Of a stretch of 64,000 nt of DNA, positions 36,250 to 49,990 are shown in pieces. The notes below the pieces were generated by a model. It was given only the letters and a program-made list of their open reading frames with translations, ran no database searches and was not told where the DNA came from. The stretch is from Calliopsis andreniformis (taxonomy: Eukaryota > Arthropoda > Insecta > Hymenoptera > Andrenidae): the NCBI RefSeq assembly GCF_051401765.1, contig NW_027480423.1, positions 11,842,001 through 11,906,000 on the forward strand, in the 5' to 3' direction. The first letter of the stretch is position 1, and every line of letters begins with the position of its first letter. The translations under genes and the position numbers were made by a program.

Positions 36250-37255
36250 TGTATTTTTATTGTATTTTCTGCTTCTGTATTTGAATTCTAAGGTCCTAGC
36301 TATTCGATCTGGTGGGGCAACGCCTCAGAGTTAAGCCTAGGTTGCTCGGAACGTAGAAATGACCATTACCTTCACACTGTTTGCAATAATTCATTTTATA
36401 CGATGGCAAAGCTGTTGTATTTATATTGTATTTTATGCTTCTGGCGGTGACTTCTAAGGCCCTATCTCTTCGATTTGGTGGAGCAACGCCTCAGAGTTAA
36501 GCCTAGGATGCCCGAAACGTCGAAATGGTCATTACTTTCGCACTGGTTGCAATTAGTCATGCTATACGATGGAAAATCAGTTGCATTTTTATTGTATTTT
36601 ATGCTTGTGGCGTTAGCTTCTAAGGATGTAGCTTTTAGCTGCGGTGTAGCAACGCCGTAGAGTGACGCCTAGTTTGCCCGGCACGTAGAAATGACCATTA
36701 CTTTCACAATGTTTGCAATTATTCATTCTATACGATGGTAATCTGTTGTACTTATATTGCATTTTATTCTTCTGGCGTCGACTTCTTAGGCCCTAACTAT
36801 TCGATCCGGTGGAGCAGCTCATCAGAGTTAAGCCTAGGATGCCCGAAACGTCGAAATGATCATTACATTCGCACTGGTTGCAATTAGTCATGCTATAAGA
36901 TGGAAAAACTGTTGCATTTTTATTGTATTTTATGCTTCTGGCGTTGACTTCTAAGGCCGTAGCTATTAGCTGTGGTGAAGCAACGCCATACAGTGACGTC
37001 TAGGTTGCCCGGAACGTAGAAATGACCATTACTTTCACAATGTTTGCAATTATTCACTTTATAGAATGGAAAAACTGTTGTACTTATATCGTATTTTATG
37101 CTTCTGACGTCGACTTCTTAGGCCCCAACTATTCCATCTGGTGGAACAACGCCCTATGGTGAAGCCTAGGTTGCCCGGGACGTAGAAATGACCATAACCT
37201 TCACACTGGAAGCAATTATTCGTTTTATACATGGAAAAGCTGTTCTATTTATTTT
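36250..37255. repeat. 1.0 kb block, copy 2
   Basis: Copy of 33763-34765 with few substitutions (GCTTGTGGCG at 36603 versus GCTTCTGGCG; GCAGCTCATCAGAG versus GCAGAGCCTCAGAG). The second variant matches 22058 and 28362, so this copy is closer to the 22 and 28 kb versions than its neighbour is, which suggests an exchange or a separate origin. It ends at the border of the right domain. Confidence 0.82.
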
Positions 37256-37440
37256 GTATGTTATGCTTCGGGCGTTCACTTGTTAGGCCCCAACTATTCG
37301 ATCTGGTGGAGCAACGCCCTAGGGTGAGGCCTAGGTTGCCCGGAACATAGAAATGACCATTACCTTGACACTGGTTGCAATTATTCCTGTTATACGATGG
37401 AAAAACAGTTGTATTTATATTGCATTTTATGCTTCTGGCG
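37256..37440. repeat. Border between middle and right domains
   Basis: Within about one monomer the sequence passes from the 34.76 kb type (TATGTTATGCTTCGGGCGTT) through a piece like 29025-29080 (GGTGAGGCCTAGG, ATTACCTTGACACTGG) to the AAAACAGTTGTATTTATATT monomer of the trimer array. TATACATGG is not seen beyond this point. Confidence 0.75.
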
Positions 37441-40145
37441 TTCACTTGCTAGGCCCTAACTATTCGATCTGGTGGAACAACGGCCTAGGGTGAAGCCTAG
37501 GTTGCCCGGAACGTAGAAATGACCATAACTTTTACACTGGTAGCAATTATTCGTTTTATACAAAGGAAAAACTGTTCTATTTATCTTGTATTTAATGCTT
37601 CGGGCGTTGGCTTCTAAGGCCCTAACTATTTGATCTGGTGGAGCACCGCCCTAGAGTGAAGCCTAGGTTGCTCGGAACGTAGAAATGACCATTAATTTCA
37701 CACTGGTAGCAATTATTGGTTTTATACGATGGAAAAACTGTTTTATTTATTTTGTATTTTAAGCCACGGGCGTTGAGTTCTAAGGCCCTAACTACTCGAT
37801 CTAGTGGAGCAACGCCCTCGAGTGAAGCCTAGGTCGCCCGGAACGTAGAAATGACCATCACTTTCAAACTGTTTGCAATTAATCCTGTTATACGATGGAA
37901 AAACAGTTGTATTTATATTGCATTTTATGCTTCTGGCGTTCACTTCCTAGGCCCCAACTATTCGATCTGGTGGAACAACGGCCTAGGGTGAAGCCTAGGT
38001 TGCCCGGAACGTAGAAATGACCATAACTTTTACACTGGTTGCAATTATTCGTTTTATACAATGGAAAAACTGTTCTATTTATCTTGTATTTAATGCTTCG
38101 GGCGTTGGCTTCTAAGGCCCTAACTATTTGATCTGGTGGAGCACCGCCCTAGAGTGAAGCCTAGGTTGCTCGGAACGTAGAAATGACCATTAATTTCACA
38201 CTGGTAGCAATTATTGGTTTTATACGATGGAAAAACTGTTTTATTTATTTTGTATTTTAAGCCACGGGCGTTGAGTTCCAAGGCCCTAACTATTCGATCT
38301 AGTGGAGCAACGCCCTCGAGTGAAGCCTAGGTCGCCCGGAACGTAGAAATGACCATCACTTTCAAACTGTTTGCAATTAATCCTGTTATACGATGGAAAA
38401 ACAGTTGTATTTATATTGCATTTTATGCTTCTGGCGTTCACTTCCTAGGCCCTAACTATTCGATCTGGTGGAACAACGGCCTAGGGTGAAGCCTAGGTTG
38501 CCCGGAACGTAGAAATGACCATAACTTTTACACTGGTAGCAATTATTCGTTTTATACAATGGAAAAACTGTTCTATTTATCTTGTATTTAATGCTTCGGG
38601 CGTTGGCTTCTAAGGCCCTAACTATTTGATCTGGTGGAGCACCGCCCTAGAGTGAAGCCTAGGTTGCTCGGAACGTAGAAATGACCATTAATTTCACACT
38701 GGTAGCAATTATTGGTTTTATACGATGGAAAAACTGTTTTATTTATTTTGTATTTTTAGCCACGGGCGTTGAGTTCTAAGGCCCTAACTATTCGATCTAG
38801 TGGAGCAACGCCCTCGAGTGAAGCCTAGGTCGCCCGGAACGTAGAAATGACCATCACTTTCAAACTGTTTGCAATTAATCCTGTTATACGATGGAAAAAC
38901 AGTTGTATTTATATTGCATTTTATGCTTCTGGCGTTCACTTCCTAGGCCCTAACTATTCGATCTGGTGGAACAACGGCCTAGGGTGAAGCCTAGGTTGCC
39001 CGGAACGTAGAAATGACCATAACTTTTACACTGGTAGCAATTATTCGTTTTATACAATGGAAAAACTGTTCTATTTATCTTGTATTTAATGCTTCGAGCG
39101 TTGGCTTCTAAGGCCCTAACTGTTTGATCTGGTGGAGCAACGCCCTAGAGTGAAGCCTAGGTTGGCCGGAAGGTAGAAATGCCCATAACTTTCACACTGG
39201 CTGCTATTATTCGTTTTATGCGATGGAAAAACTGTTATATTTATATTGCATTTTATGCTTCTGGCGTTGACTTCTTAGGCCCTAACTATTCGATCTGGTC
39301 GAACAACGCCCTAGAGTGAAGCCTAGGTTGCCTGGAACGTAGAAATGTCCATCACTTTCACACTGGCTGCTATTATTCGTTTTATACGATGGAAAAACTG
39401 TTATATTTATATTGTATTTTATGCTTCTGGCGTTGACCTCTTAGGCCCTAACTATTCAATCTGTTGGAGCAACGCCCTAGGGTGAAGCCTAGGTTGCCCG
39501 GAAAGTAGAAATGACGTTAACCGTCATACTTGTTGCAATTATTCGTTTTATACAATGGAAAAACTGTTCTATTTATCATGTATTTAATGCTTCGGGCGTT
39601 GGCTTCTAAGGCCCTAACTATTTGATCTGGTGGAGCACCGCCCTAGAGTGAAGCCTAGGTTGCTCGGAACGTAGAAATGACCATTAATTTCACACTGGTA
39701 GCAATTATTGGTTTTATACGATGGAAAAACTGTTTTATTTATTTTGTATTTTAAGCCACGGGCGTTGAGTTCTAAGGCCCTAACTATTCGATCTAGTGGA
39801 GCAACGCCCTCGAGTGAAGCCTAGGTCGCCCGGAACGTAGAAATGACCATCACTTTCAAACTGTTTGCAATTAATCCTGTTATACGATGGAAAAACAGTT
39901 GTATTTATATTGCATTTTATGCTTCTGGCGTTCACTTCCTAGGCCCTAACTATTCGATCTGGTGGAACAACGGCCTAGGGTGAAGCCTAGGTTGCCCGGA
40001 ACGTAGAAATGACCATAACTTTTACACTGGTAGCAATTATTCGTTTTATACAATGGAAAAACTGTTCTATTTATCTTGTATTTAATGCTTCGGGCGTTGG
40101 CTTCTATGGCCCTAACTATTTGATCTGGTGGAGCACCGCCCTAGA
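37441..40145. repeat. Trimer higher-order repeat, 498-bp unit
   Basis: AGCCACGGGCG occurs at 37762, 38260, 38758, 39754 and 40252: steps of 498, 498, 996 and 498. The three monomers are (1) TTTTACACTGGTAGC with TATACAATGG, (2) ATTAATTTCACACTGG with ATTGGTTTTATACG and the AGCCACGGGCG end, and (3) ATCACTTTCAAACTGTTTGC with AATCCTGTTATACG and TTCCTAGGCCC. About 39120-39555 interrupts the order with other monomers, including ATGACGTTAACC at 39512. Confidence 0.92.
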
Positions 40146-43100
40146 GTGAAGCCTAGGTTGCTCGGAACGTAGAAATGACCATTAATTTCACACTGGTAGC
40201 AATTATTGGTTTTATACGATGGAAAAACTGTTTTATTTATTTTGTATTTTTAGCCACGGGCGTTGACTTCTAAGGCCCTAACTATTCGATCTGGTGGAGC
40301 AACGCCCTAGAGTGAAGCCTAGGATGCCCGGAACGTAGAAATGACCAGAACATTCACACTGGTTGCTATTATTCGTTTTATACGATGGAAAAACTGTTAT
40401 ATTTATTTTGTATTTTATGCTTCTGGCGTTGACTTCTTAGTCCCTAACTTCTCGATCTGGTGGAGCAACGCCCTAGAGTGAAGCCTAGGTTGCCCGGGAC
40501 GTAGAAATGAACATAACATTCACACTGGTAGCAATTATTCGTTTTTTACAATGGAAAAACTGTTCTATTTATTTTGTATTTTATGCTTCGGGCGTTGACT
40601 TCTATGGCCCTACCTATTCGATCTGGTGGAGCATCACCATACAGTCAAGCCTAGGTTGCCCGGAACGTAGAAATGAAAATAACATTCACACTGGTTGCAA
40701 TTACTCCTGTTATACGATGGAAAAGCTGTTTTATTTATATTGTATTTTATGCTTCTGTCCTTGACTTCTAAGGCCGTAGCTATTAGTTGTGGTGGAGCTA
40801 CGCCCTAGAATGAAACCTAGTTTACCCGGAACGTAGAAATGACCAGTACTTTCACACTGTTTGCAGTTATTCCTGTTATTCGATGGAAAAACTGTTGCAT
40901 CTTTATTGTATTTTATGCTTCTGGCGTTGACTTCTAAGGCCGTAGCTATTAGATGTGGTGGAGCAACGCCGTAGAGTGACGCCCAGGTTGCCCGGAACGT
41001 AGAAATGTCCATTACTTTCACACTGGTTGCTATTATTCGTTTTATACGATGGAAAAACTGTTATACTTATATTGTATTTTATGCTTCTGGCGTTGACTTC
41101 TTAGGCCCTAACTATTCGATCTGGTGGAACAACGCCCTAGAGTGGAGCCTAGGTTGCCCGGAACGTAGGACATACCATTACATTCACACTGGCTGCAATT
41201 ACTCCTGTTATACGATGGAAAAACTGTTGTACTTTTATTGTATTTTATGCTTCTGGCGTTTAATTCTAAGTCCCTAGCTATTCGATCTGGTGGAGCAACA
41301 CCCTACAGTGAAGCCTAGGTTGCACGGAACGTATATATGACCATAACCTACACACAGGTTGCAATTATTCGTTTTATACGATGGAAAGACTGTTCGACTT
41401 GTTTTGTAGTTTATGTTTCTCGCGCTGACTTCTACGGCCCTAACTCTTCGATCTGGTTTAGCAACGGCCTGGAGTGCAGCCTAGGTTGCCCGCAGCGTAG
41501 GACATACCTTTACCTTCACACTGGTTGCAATTATTCCTGTTATACGATGGAAAAACTGTTGTATTTATATCGTATTTTATGCTTCAAGCGTAGACTTCTG
41601 AGGTCCTAGCTACTCGAGCTGGTGGAGCAACGCCCTCGAGTGAAACCTAGGTTGCCCGGAACGTAGAAATAACCATTACTTTCACACTGGTTGCAATTAT
41701 TCCTGTTATACAATGGAAAAACTGTTGTATTTTTATTGTATTTTGTGCTTCTGGCGTTTAATTCTAAGTCCCTAGCTATTCGATATGGTGGAGCAATGCC
41801 CTAGAGTGAAGCCTAGGTTGCCCGGATCGTAGAAATGACCATTACTTTGACACTGGTTTCAATTATTCATTTTATACAATGGAAAAGCTGTTGTATTTAT
41901 ATTGTATTTTATGCTTCGGGTGTTGACTTCTTAGTCCCTAACTATTTGATCTGGTGGAGCACCGCCCTAGAGTGAAGCCTAGGTTGCTCGGAACGTAGAA
42001 ATGACCATTAACTTCACACTGGTAGCAATTATTCGTTTTATACGATGGAAAAACTGTTTTATTTATTTTGTATTTTAAGCCACGGGCGTTGAGTTCTAAG
42101 GCCCTAACTATTCGATCTAGAGGAGCAACGCCCTCGAGTGAAGCCTAGGTCGCCCGGAACGTAGAAATGACCATCACTTTCAAACTGTTTGCAATTAATC
42201 CTGTTATACGATGGAAAAACTGTTGTATTTATATTGCATTTTATGCTTCTGGCGTTCACTTCCTAGGCCCTAACTATTCGATCTGGTGGAACAACGGCCT
42301 AGGGTGAAGCCTAGGTTGCCCGGAACGTAGAAATGACCATAACTTTGACACTGGTAGCAATTATTCATTTTATACAATGGAAAAGCTGTTGTATTTATAT
42401 TGTATTTTATGCTTCGGGCGTTGACTTCTTAGTCCCTAACTATTTGATCTGGTGGAGCACCGCCCTAGAGTGAAGCCTAGGTTGCTCGGAACGTAGAAAT
42501 GACCATTAACTTCACACTGGTAGCAATTATTCGTTTTATACGATGGAAAAACTGTTTTATTTATTTTGTATTTTAAGCCACGGGCGTTGAGTTCTAAGGC
42601 CCTAACTATTCGATCTAGAGGAGCAACGCCCTCGAGTGAAGCCTAGGTCGCCCGGAACGTAGAAATGACCATCACTTTCAAACTGTTTGCAATTAATCCT
42701 GTTATACGATGGAAAAACTGTTGTATTTATATTGCATTTTATGCTTCTGGCGTTCACTTCCTAGGCCCTAACTATTCGATCTGGTGGAACAACGGCCTAG
42801 GGTGAAGCCTAGGTTGCCCGGAACGTAGAAATGACCATAACTTTGACACTGGTAGCAATTATTCGTTTTATACAATGGAAAAGCTGTTGTATTTATATTG
42901 TATTTTATGCTTCGGGCGTTGACTTCTTAGTCCCTAACTATTTGATCTGGTGGAGCACCGCCCGAGAGTGAAGCCTAGGTTGCTCGGAACGTAGAAATGA
43001 CCATTAACTTCACACTGGTAGCAATTATTCGTTTTATACGATGGAAAAACTGTTATATTTATATTGCATTTTATGCTTCTGGCGTTGACTTCTTAGGCCC

Positions 43101-44295
43101 TAACTATTCGATCTGGTGGAACAACGCCCTATAGTGAAGCCTAGGTTGCCTGGAACGTAGAAATGACCATCACTTTCACACTGGCTGCTATTATTCGTTT
43201 TATACGATGGAAAAACTGTTATATTTATATTGTATTTTATGCTTCTGGCGTTGACCTCTTAGGCCCTAACTATTCGATCTGGTGGAACAACGCCCTAGAG
43301 TGAAGCCTAGGTTGCCTGGAACGTAGAAATGACCATCACTTTCACACGGGTTGCCATTATGCCTGTTATAGGATGGAAAGACGGTTGTATTTTTATTGTA
43401 TTTTATACTTCAGGCGTCGACTTCTGAGGCTGTAGCTATTCGATATGGTGGACCAATGCCCTAGAGTGCAGCCTAGGTTGCCCGGATCGTAGAAATGACC
43501 ATTACTTTGACACTGTTTGCAGTTATTCATTTTATACGATGGAAAAACTGTTGTATTTATATCGTATTTTATGCTTCAAGCGCAGACTTCTGAGGTCCTA
43601 GCTACTCGAGCTGGTGGAGCAACGCCCTAGACTGAAACCTAGGTTGCCCGGAACGTAGAAATAACCATTACTTTCACACTGGTTGCAATTATTCCTGTTA
43701 TACAATGGAAAAACTGTTGTATTTTTATTGTATTTTGTGCTTCTGGCGTTTAATTCTAAGTCCCTAGCTATTCGATATGGTGGAGCAATGCCCTAGAGTG
43801 AAGCCTAGGTTGCCCGGATCGTAGAAATGACCATTACTTTGACACTGGTTGCAATTATTCGTTTTATACGATGGAAAAGCTGTTGTATTTATATTGTATT
43901 TTATGCTTCGGGCGTTGACTTCTTAGTCCCTAACCATTTGATCTGGTGGAGCACCGCCCTAGAGTGAAGCCTAGGTTGCTCGGAACGTAGAAATGACCAT
44001 TAATTTCACACTGGTAGCAATTATTGGTTTTGTACGATGGAAAAACTGTTTTATTTATTTTGTATTTTAAGCCACGGGCGTTGAGTTCTAAGGCCCTAAC
44101 TATTCGATCTAGTGGAGCAACGCCCTCGAGTGAAGCCTAGGTCGCCCGGAACGTAGAAATGACCATCACTTTCAAACTGTTTGCAATTAATCCTGTTATA
44201 CGATGGAAAAACAGTTGTATTTATATTGCATTTTATGCTTCTGGCGTTCACTTCCTAGGCCCTAACTATTCGATCTGGTGGAACAACGGCCTAGG
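40146..44295. repeat. About 4.1 kb block, copy 1 (25 monomers)
   Basis: Repeated immediately as 44296-48279. It contains diverse monomers (TTTTTTACAATGG, GTATATATGACC, TTCGACTTGTTTTG, AGCCACGGGCG trimers) and private variants such as GTGCAGCCTAGG at about 43468. Offsets are 4150 before about 40850 and 3984 after about 41015. I found no substitution between the copies in the stretches I compared. Frames of 85-96 codons here are repeat-derived. Confidence 0.93.
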
Positions 44296-47200
44296 GTGAA
44301 GCCTAGGTTGCTCGGAACGTAGAAATGACCATTAATTTCACACTGGTAGCAATTATTGGTTTTATACGATGGAAAAACTGTTTTATTTATTTTGTATTTT
44401 TAGCCACGGGCGTTGACTTCTAAGGCCCTAACTATTCGATCTGGTGGAGCAACGCCCTAGAGTGAAGCCTAGGATGCCCGGAACGTAGAAATGACCAGAA
44501 CATTCACACTGGTTGCTATTATTCGTTTTATACGATGGAAAAACTGTTATATTTATTTTGTATTTTATGCTTCTGGCGTTGACTTCTTAGTCCCTAACTT
44601 CTCGATCTGGTGGAGCAACGCCCTAGAGTGAAGCCTAGGTTGCCCGGGACGTAGAAATGAACATAACATTCACACTGGTAGCAATTATTCGTTTTTTACA
44701 ATGGAAAAACTGTTCTATTTATTTTGTATTTTATGCTTCGGGCGTTGACTTCTATGGCCCTACCTATTCGATCTGGTGGAGCATCACCATACAGTCAAGC
44801 CTAGGTTGCCCGGAACGTAGAAATGAAAATAACATTCACACTGGTTGCAATTACTCCTGTTATACGATGGAAAAGCTGTTTTATTTATATTGTATTTTAT
44901 GCTTCTGTCCTTGACTTCTAAGGCCGTAGCTATTAGTTGTGGTGGAGCTACGCCCTAGAATGAAACCTAGTTTACCCGGAACGTAGAAATGACCAGTACT
45001 TTCACACTGGTTGCTATTATTCGTTTTATACGATGGAAAAACTGTTATACTTATATTGTATTTTATGCTTCTGGCGTTGACTTCTTAGGCCCTAACTATT
45101 CGATCTGGTGGAACAACGCCCTAGAGTGGAGCCTAGGTTGCCCGGAACGTAGGACATACCATTACATTCACACTGGCTGCAATTACTCCTGTTATACGAT
45201 GGAAAAACTGTTGTACTTTTATTGTATTTTATGCTTCTGGCGTTTAATTCTAAGTCCCTAGCTATTCGATCTGGTGGAGCAACACCCTACAGTGAAGCCT
45301 AGGTTGCACGGAACGTATATATGACCATAACCTACACACAGGTTGCAATTATTCGTTTTATACGATGGAAAGACTGTTCGACTTGTTTTGTAGTTTATGT
45401 TTCTCGCGCTGACTTCTACGGCCCTAACTCTTCGATCTGGTTTAGCAACGGCCTGGAGTGCAGCCTAGGTTGCCCGCAGCGTAGGACATACCTTTACCTT
45501 CACACTGGTTGCAATTATTCCTGTTATACGATGGAAAAACTGTTGTATTTATATCGTATTTTATGCTTCAAGCGTAGACTTCTGAGGTCCTAGCTACTCG
45601 AGCTGGTGGAGCAACGCCCTCGAGTGAAACCTAGGTTGCCCGGAACGTAGAAATAACCATTACTTTCACACTGGTTGCAATTATTCCTGTTATACAATGG
45701 AAAAACTGTTGTATTTTTATTGTATTTTGTGCTTCTGGCGTTTAATTCTAAGTCCCTAGCTATTCGATATGGTGGAGCAATGCCCTAGAGTGAAGCCTAG
45801 GTTGCCCGGATCGTAGAAATGACCATTACTTTGACACTGGTTTCAATTATTCATTTTATACAATGGAAAAGCTGTTGTATTTATATTGTATTTTATGCTT
45901 CGGGTGTTGACTTCTTAGTCCCTAACTATTTGATCTGGTGGAGCACCGCCCTAGAGTGAAGCCTAGGTTGCTCGGAACGTAGAAATGACCATTAACTTCA
46001 CACTGGTAGCAATTATTCGTTTTATACGATGGAAAAACTGTTTTATTTATTTTGTATTTTAAGCCACGGGCGTTGAGTTCTAAGGCCCTAACTATTCGAT
46101 CTAGAGGAGCAACGCCCTCGAGTGAAGCCTAGGTCGCCCGGAACGTAGAAATGACCATCACTTTCAAACTGTTTGCAATTAATCCTGTTATACGATGGAA
46201 AAACTGTTGTATTTATATTGCATTTTATGCTTCTGGCGTTCACTTCCTAGGCCCTAACTATTCGATCTGGTGGAACAACGGCCTAGGGTGAAGCCTAGGT
46301 TGCCCGGAACGTAGAAATGACCATAACTTTGACACTGGTAGCAATTATTCATTTTATACAATGGAAAAGCTGTTGTATTTATATTGTATTTTATGCTTCG
46401 GGCGTTGACTTCTTAGTCCCTAACTATTTGATCTGGTGGAGCACCGCCCTAGAGTGAAGCCTAGGTTGCTCGGAACGTAGAAATGACCATTAACTTCACA
46501 CTGGTAGCAATTATTCGTTTTATACGATGGAAAAACTGTTTTATTTATTTTGTATTTTAAGCCACGGGCGTTGAGTTCTAAGGCCCTAACTATTCGATCT
46601 AGAGGAGCAACGCCCTCGAGTGAAGCCTAGGTCGCCCGGAACGTAGAAATGACCATCACTTTCAAACTGTTTGCAATTAATCCTGTTATACGATGGAAAA
46701 ACTGTTGTATTTATATTGCATTTTATGCTTCTGGCGTTCACTTCCTAGGCCCTAACTATTCGATCTGGTGGAACAACGGCCTAGGGTGAAGCCTAGGTTG
46801 CCCGGAACGTAGAAATGACCATAACTTTGACACTGGTAGCAATTATTCGTTTTATACAATGGAAAAGCTGTTGTATTTATATTGTATTTTATGCTTCGGG
46901 CGTTGACTTCTTAGTCCCTAACTATTTGATCTGGTGGAGCACCGCCCGAGAGTGAAGCCTAGGTTGCTCGGAACGTAGAAATGACCATTAACTTCACACT
47001 GGTAGCAATTATTCGTTTTATACGATGGAAAAACTGTTATATTTATATTGCATTTTATGCTTCTGGCGTTGACTTCTTAGGCCCTAACTATTCGATCTGG
47101 TGGAACAACGCCCTATAGTGAAGCCTAGGTTGCCTGGAACGTAGAAATGACCATCACTTTCACACTGGCTGCTATTATTCGTTTTATACGATGGAAAAAC

Positions 47201-48279
47201 TGTTATATTTATATTGTATTTTATGCTTCTGGCGTTGACCTCTTAGGCCCTAACTATTCGATCTGGTGGAACAACGCCCTAGAGTGAAGCCTAGGTTGCC
47301 TGGAACGTAGAAATGACCATCACTTTCACACGGGTTGCCATTATGCCTGTTATAGGATGGAAAGACGGTTGTATTTTTATTGTATTTTATACTTCAGGCG
47401 TCGACTTCTGAGGCTGTAGCTATTCGATATGGTGGACCAATGCCCTAGAGTGCAGCCTAGGTTGCCCGGATCGTAGAAATGACCATTACTTTGACACTGT
47501 TTGCAGTTATTCATTTTATACGATGGAAAAACTGTTGTATTTATATCGTATTTTATGCTTCAAGCGCAGACTTCTGAGGTCCTAGCTACTCGAGCTGGTG
47601 GAGCAACGCCCTAGACTGAAACCTAGGTTGCCCGGAACGTAGAAATAACCATTACTTTCACACTGGTTGCAATTATTCCTGTTATACAATGGAAAAACTG
47701 TTGTATTTTTATTGTATTTTGTGCTTCTGGCGTTTAATTCTAAGTCCCTAGCTATTCGATATGGTGGAGCAATGCCCTAGAGTGAAGCCTAGGTTGCCCG
47801 GATCGTAGAAATGACCATTACTTTGACACTGGTTGCAATTATTCGTTTTATACGATGGAAAAGCTGTTGTATTTATATTGTATTTTATGCTTCGGGCGTT
47901 GACTTCTTAGTCCCTAACCATTTGATCTGGTGGAGCACCGCCCTAGAGTGAAGCCTAGGTTGCTCGGAACGTAGAAATGACCATTAATTTCACACTGGTA
48001 GCAATTATTGGTTTTGTACGATGGAAAAACTGTTTTATTTATTTTGTATTTTAAGCCACGGGCGTTGAGTTCTAAGGCCCTAACTATTCGATCTAGTGGA
48101 GCAACGCCCTCGAGTGAAGCCTAGGTCGCCCGGAACGTAGAAATGACCATCACTTTCAAACTGTTTGCAATTAATCCTGTTATACGATGGAAAAACAGTT
48201 GTATTTATATTGCATTTTATGCTTCTGGCGTTCACTTCCTAGGCCCTAACTATTCGATCTGGTGGAACAACGGCCTAGG
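44296..48279. repeat. About 4.0 kb block, copy 2 (24 monomers, one deleted)
   Basis: Direct tandem copy of the previous block. It lacks exactly one monomer: the left part of the ACCAGTACTTTCACACTG monomer is fused near 44998-45009 to the right part of the next monomer (GTTGCTATTATTCG). The left joint is at about 44296-44311, inside GTGAAGCCTAGGTTGC. The copies are so alike that the duplication must be very recent, or an assembly duplication must be excluded. Confidence 0.93.
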
Positions 48280-49990
48280 GTGAAGCCTAGGTTGCCCGGA
48301 ACGTAGAAGTGACCATAACTTTTACACTGGTAGCAATTATTCGTTTTATACAGTGGAAAAACTGTTCTATTTATCTTGTATTTAATGCTTCGGGCGTTGG
48401 CTTCTAAGGCCCTAACTATTTGATCCGGTGGAGCACCGCCCTAGAGTGAAGCCTAGGTTGCTCGGAACGTAGAAATGACCATTAATTTCACACTGGTAGC
48501 AATTATTGGTTTTATACGATGGAAAAACTGTTTTATTTATTTTGTATTTTAAGCCACGGGCGTTGAGTTCTAAGGCCCTAACTATTCGATCTAGTGGAGC
48601 AACGCCCTCGAGTGAAGCCTAGGTCGCCCGGAACGTAGAAATGACCATCACTTTCAAACTGTTTGCAATTAATCCTGTTATACGATGGAAAAACAGTTGT
48701 ATTTATATTGCATTTTATGCTTCTGGCGTTCACTTCCTAGGCCCTAACTATTCGATCTGGTGGAACAACGGCCTAGGGTGAAGCCTAGGTTGCCCGGAAC
48801 GTAGAAATGACCATAACTTTTACACTGGTAGCAATTATTCGTTTTATACAATGGAAAAACTGTTCTATTTATCTTGTATTTAATGCTTCGGGCGTTGGCT
48901 TCTAAGGCCCTAACTGTTTGATCTGGTGGAGCAACGCCCTAGAGTGAAGCCTAGGTTGGCCGGAACGTAGAAATGCCCATAACTTTCACACTGGCTGCTA
49001 TTATTCGTTTTATACGATGGAAAAACTGTTGTACTTATATTGTATTTTATGCTTCTGGCGTTGACTTCTTAGGCCCTAACTATTCGATCTGGTGGAACAA
49101 CGCCCTAGAGTGAAGCCTGGGTTGCCCGGAACGTAGGACATACCATTACATTCACACTGGCTGCAATTACTCCTGTTATACGATGGAAAAACTGTTGTAC
49201 TTTTATTGTATTTTATGCTTCTGGCGTTTAATTCTAAGTCCCTAGCTATTCGATCTGGTGGAGCAACACCCTACAGTGAAGCCTAGGTTGCCCGGAACGT
49301 ATATATGACCATAACCTACACACAGGTTGCAATTATTCGTTTTATACGATGGAAAAACTGTTTTATTTATTTTGTATTTTAAGTCACGGGCGTTGAGTTC
49401 TAAGGCCCTAACTATTCGATCTAGTGGAGCAACGCCCTCGAGTGAAGCCTAGGTCGCCCGGAACGTAGAAATGACCATCACTTTCAAACTGTTTGCAATT
49501 AATCCTGTTATACGATGGTAAAACAGTTGTATTTATATTGCATTTTATGCTTCTGGCGTTCACTTCCTAGGCCCTAACTATTCGATCTGGTGGAACAACG
49601 GCCTAGGGTGAAGCCTAGGTTGCCCGGAACGTAGAAATGACCATAACTTTTACACTGGTAGCAATTATTCGTTTTATACAATGGAGAAACTGTTCTACTT
49701 ATCTTGTATTTAATGCTTCGGGCGTTGGCTTCTAAGGCCCTAACTATTTGATCTGGTGGAGCACCGCCCTAGAGTGAAGCCTAGGTTGCTCGGAACGTAC
49801 AAATGACCATTAATTTCACACTGGTAGCAATTATTGGTTTTATACGATGGAAAAACTGTTTTATTTATTTTGTATTTTAAGCCACGGGCGTTGAGTTCTA
49901 AGGCCCTAACTATTCGATCTAGTGGAGCAACGCCCTCGAGTGAAGCCTAGGTCGCCCGGAACGTAGAAATGACCATCACTTTCAAACTGT
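48280..49990. repeat. Trimer repeat with an inserted set of other monomers
   Basis: 498-bp trimers as at 37.4 kb (AAGCCACGGG at 48053, 48551 and 49879, AAGTCACGGG at 49381). About 48910-49345 holds GGCCGGAACG, GTACTTATATTG, AGGACATACC and GTATATATGACC monomers of the 41 kb type in between. This resembles trimers being broken up by exchange with the neighbouring block. No gene is seen. Confidence 0.8.

Noticed and set aside
40146..48279. Assembly artefact as the explanation of the identical 4 kb copies
   Set aside because: It cannot be excluded, but an exact in-register one-monomer deletion in one copy and a clean in-phase joint fit real unequal exchange. It is therefore kept as a finding with a read-based check.
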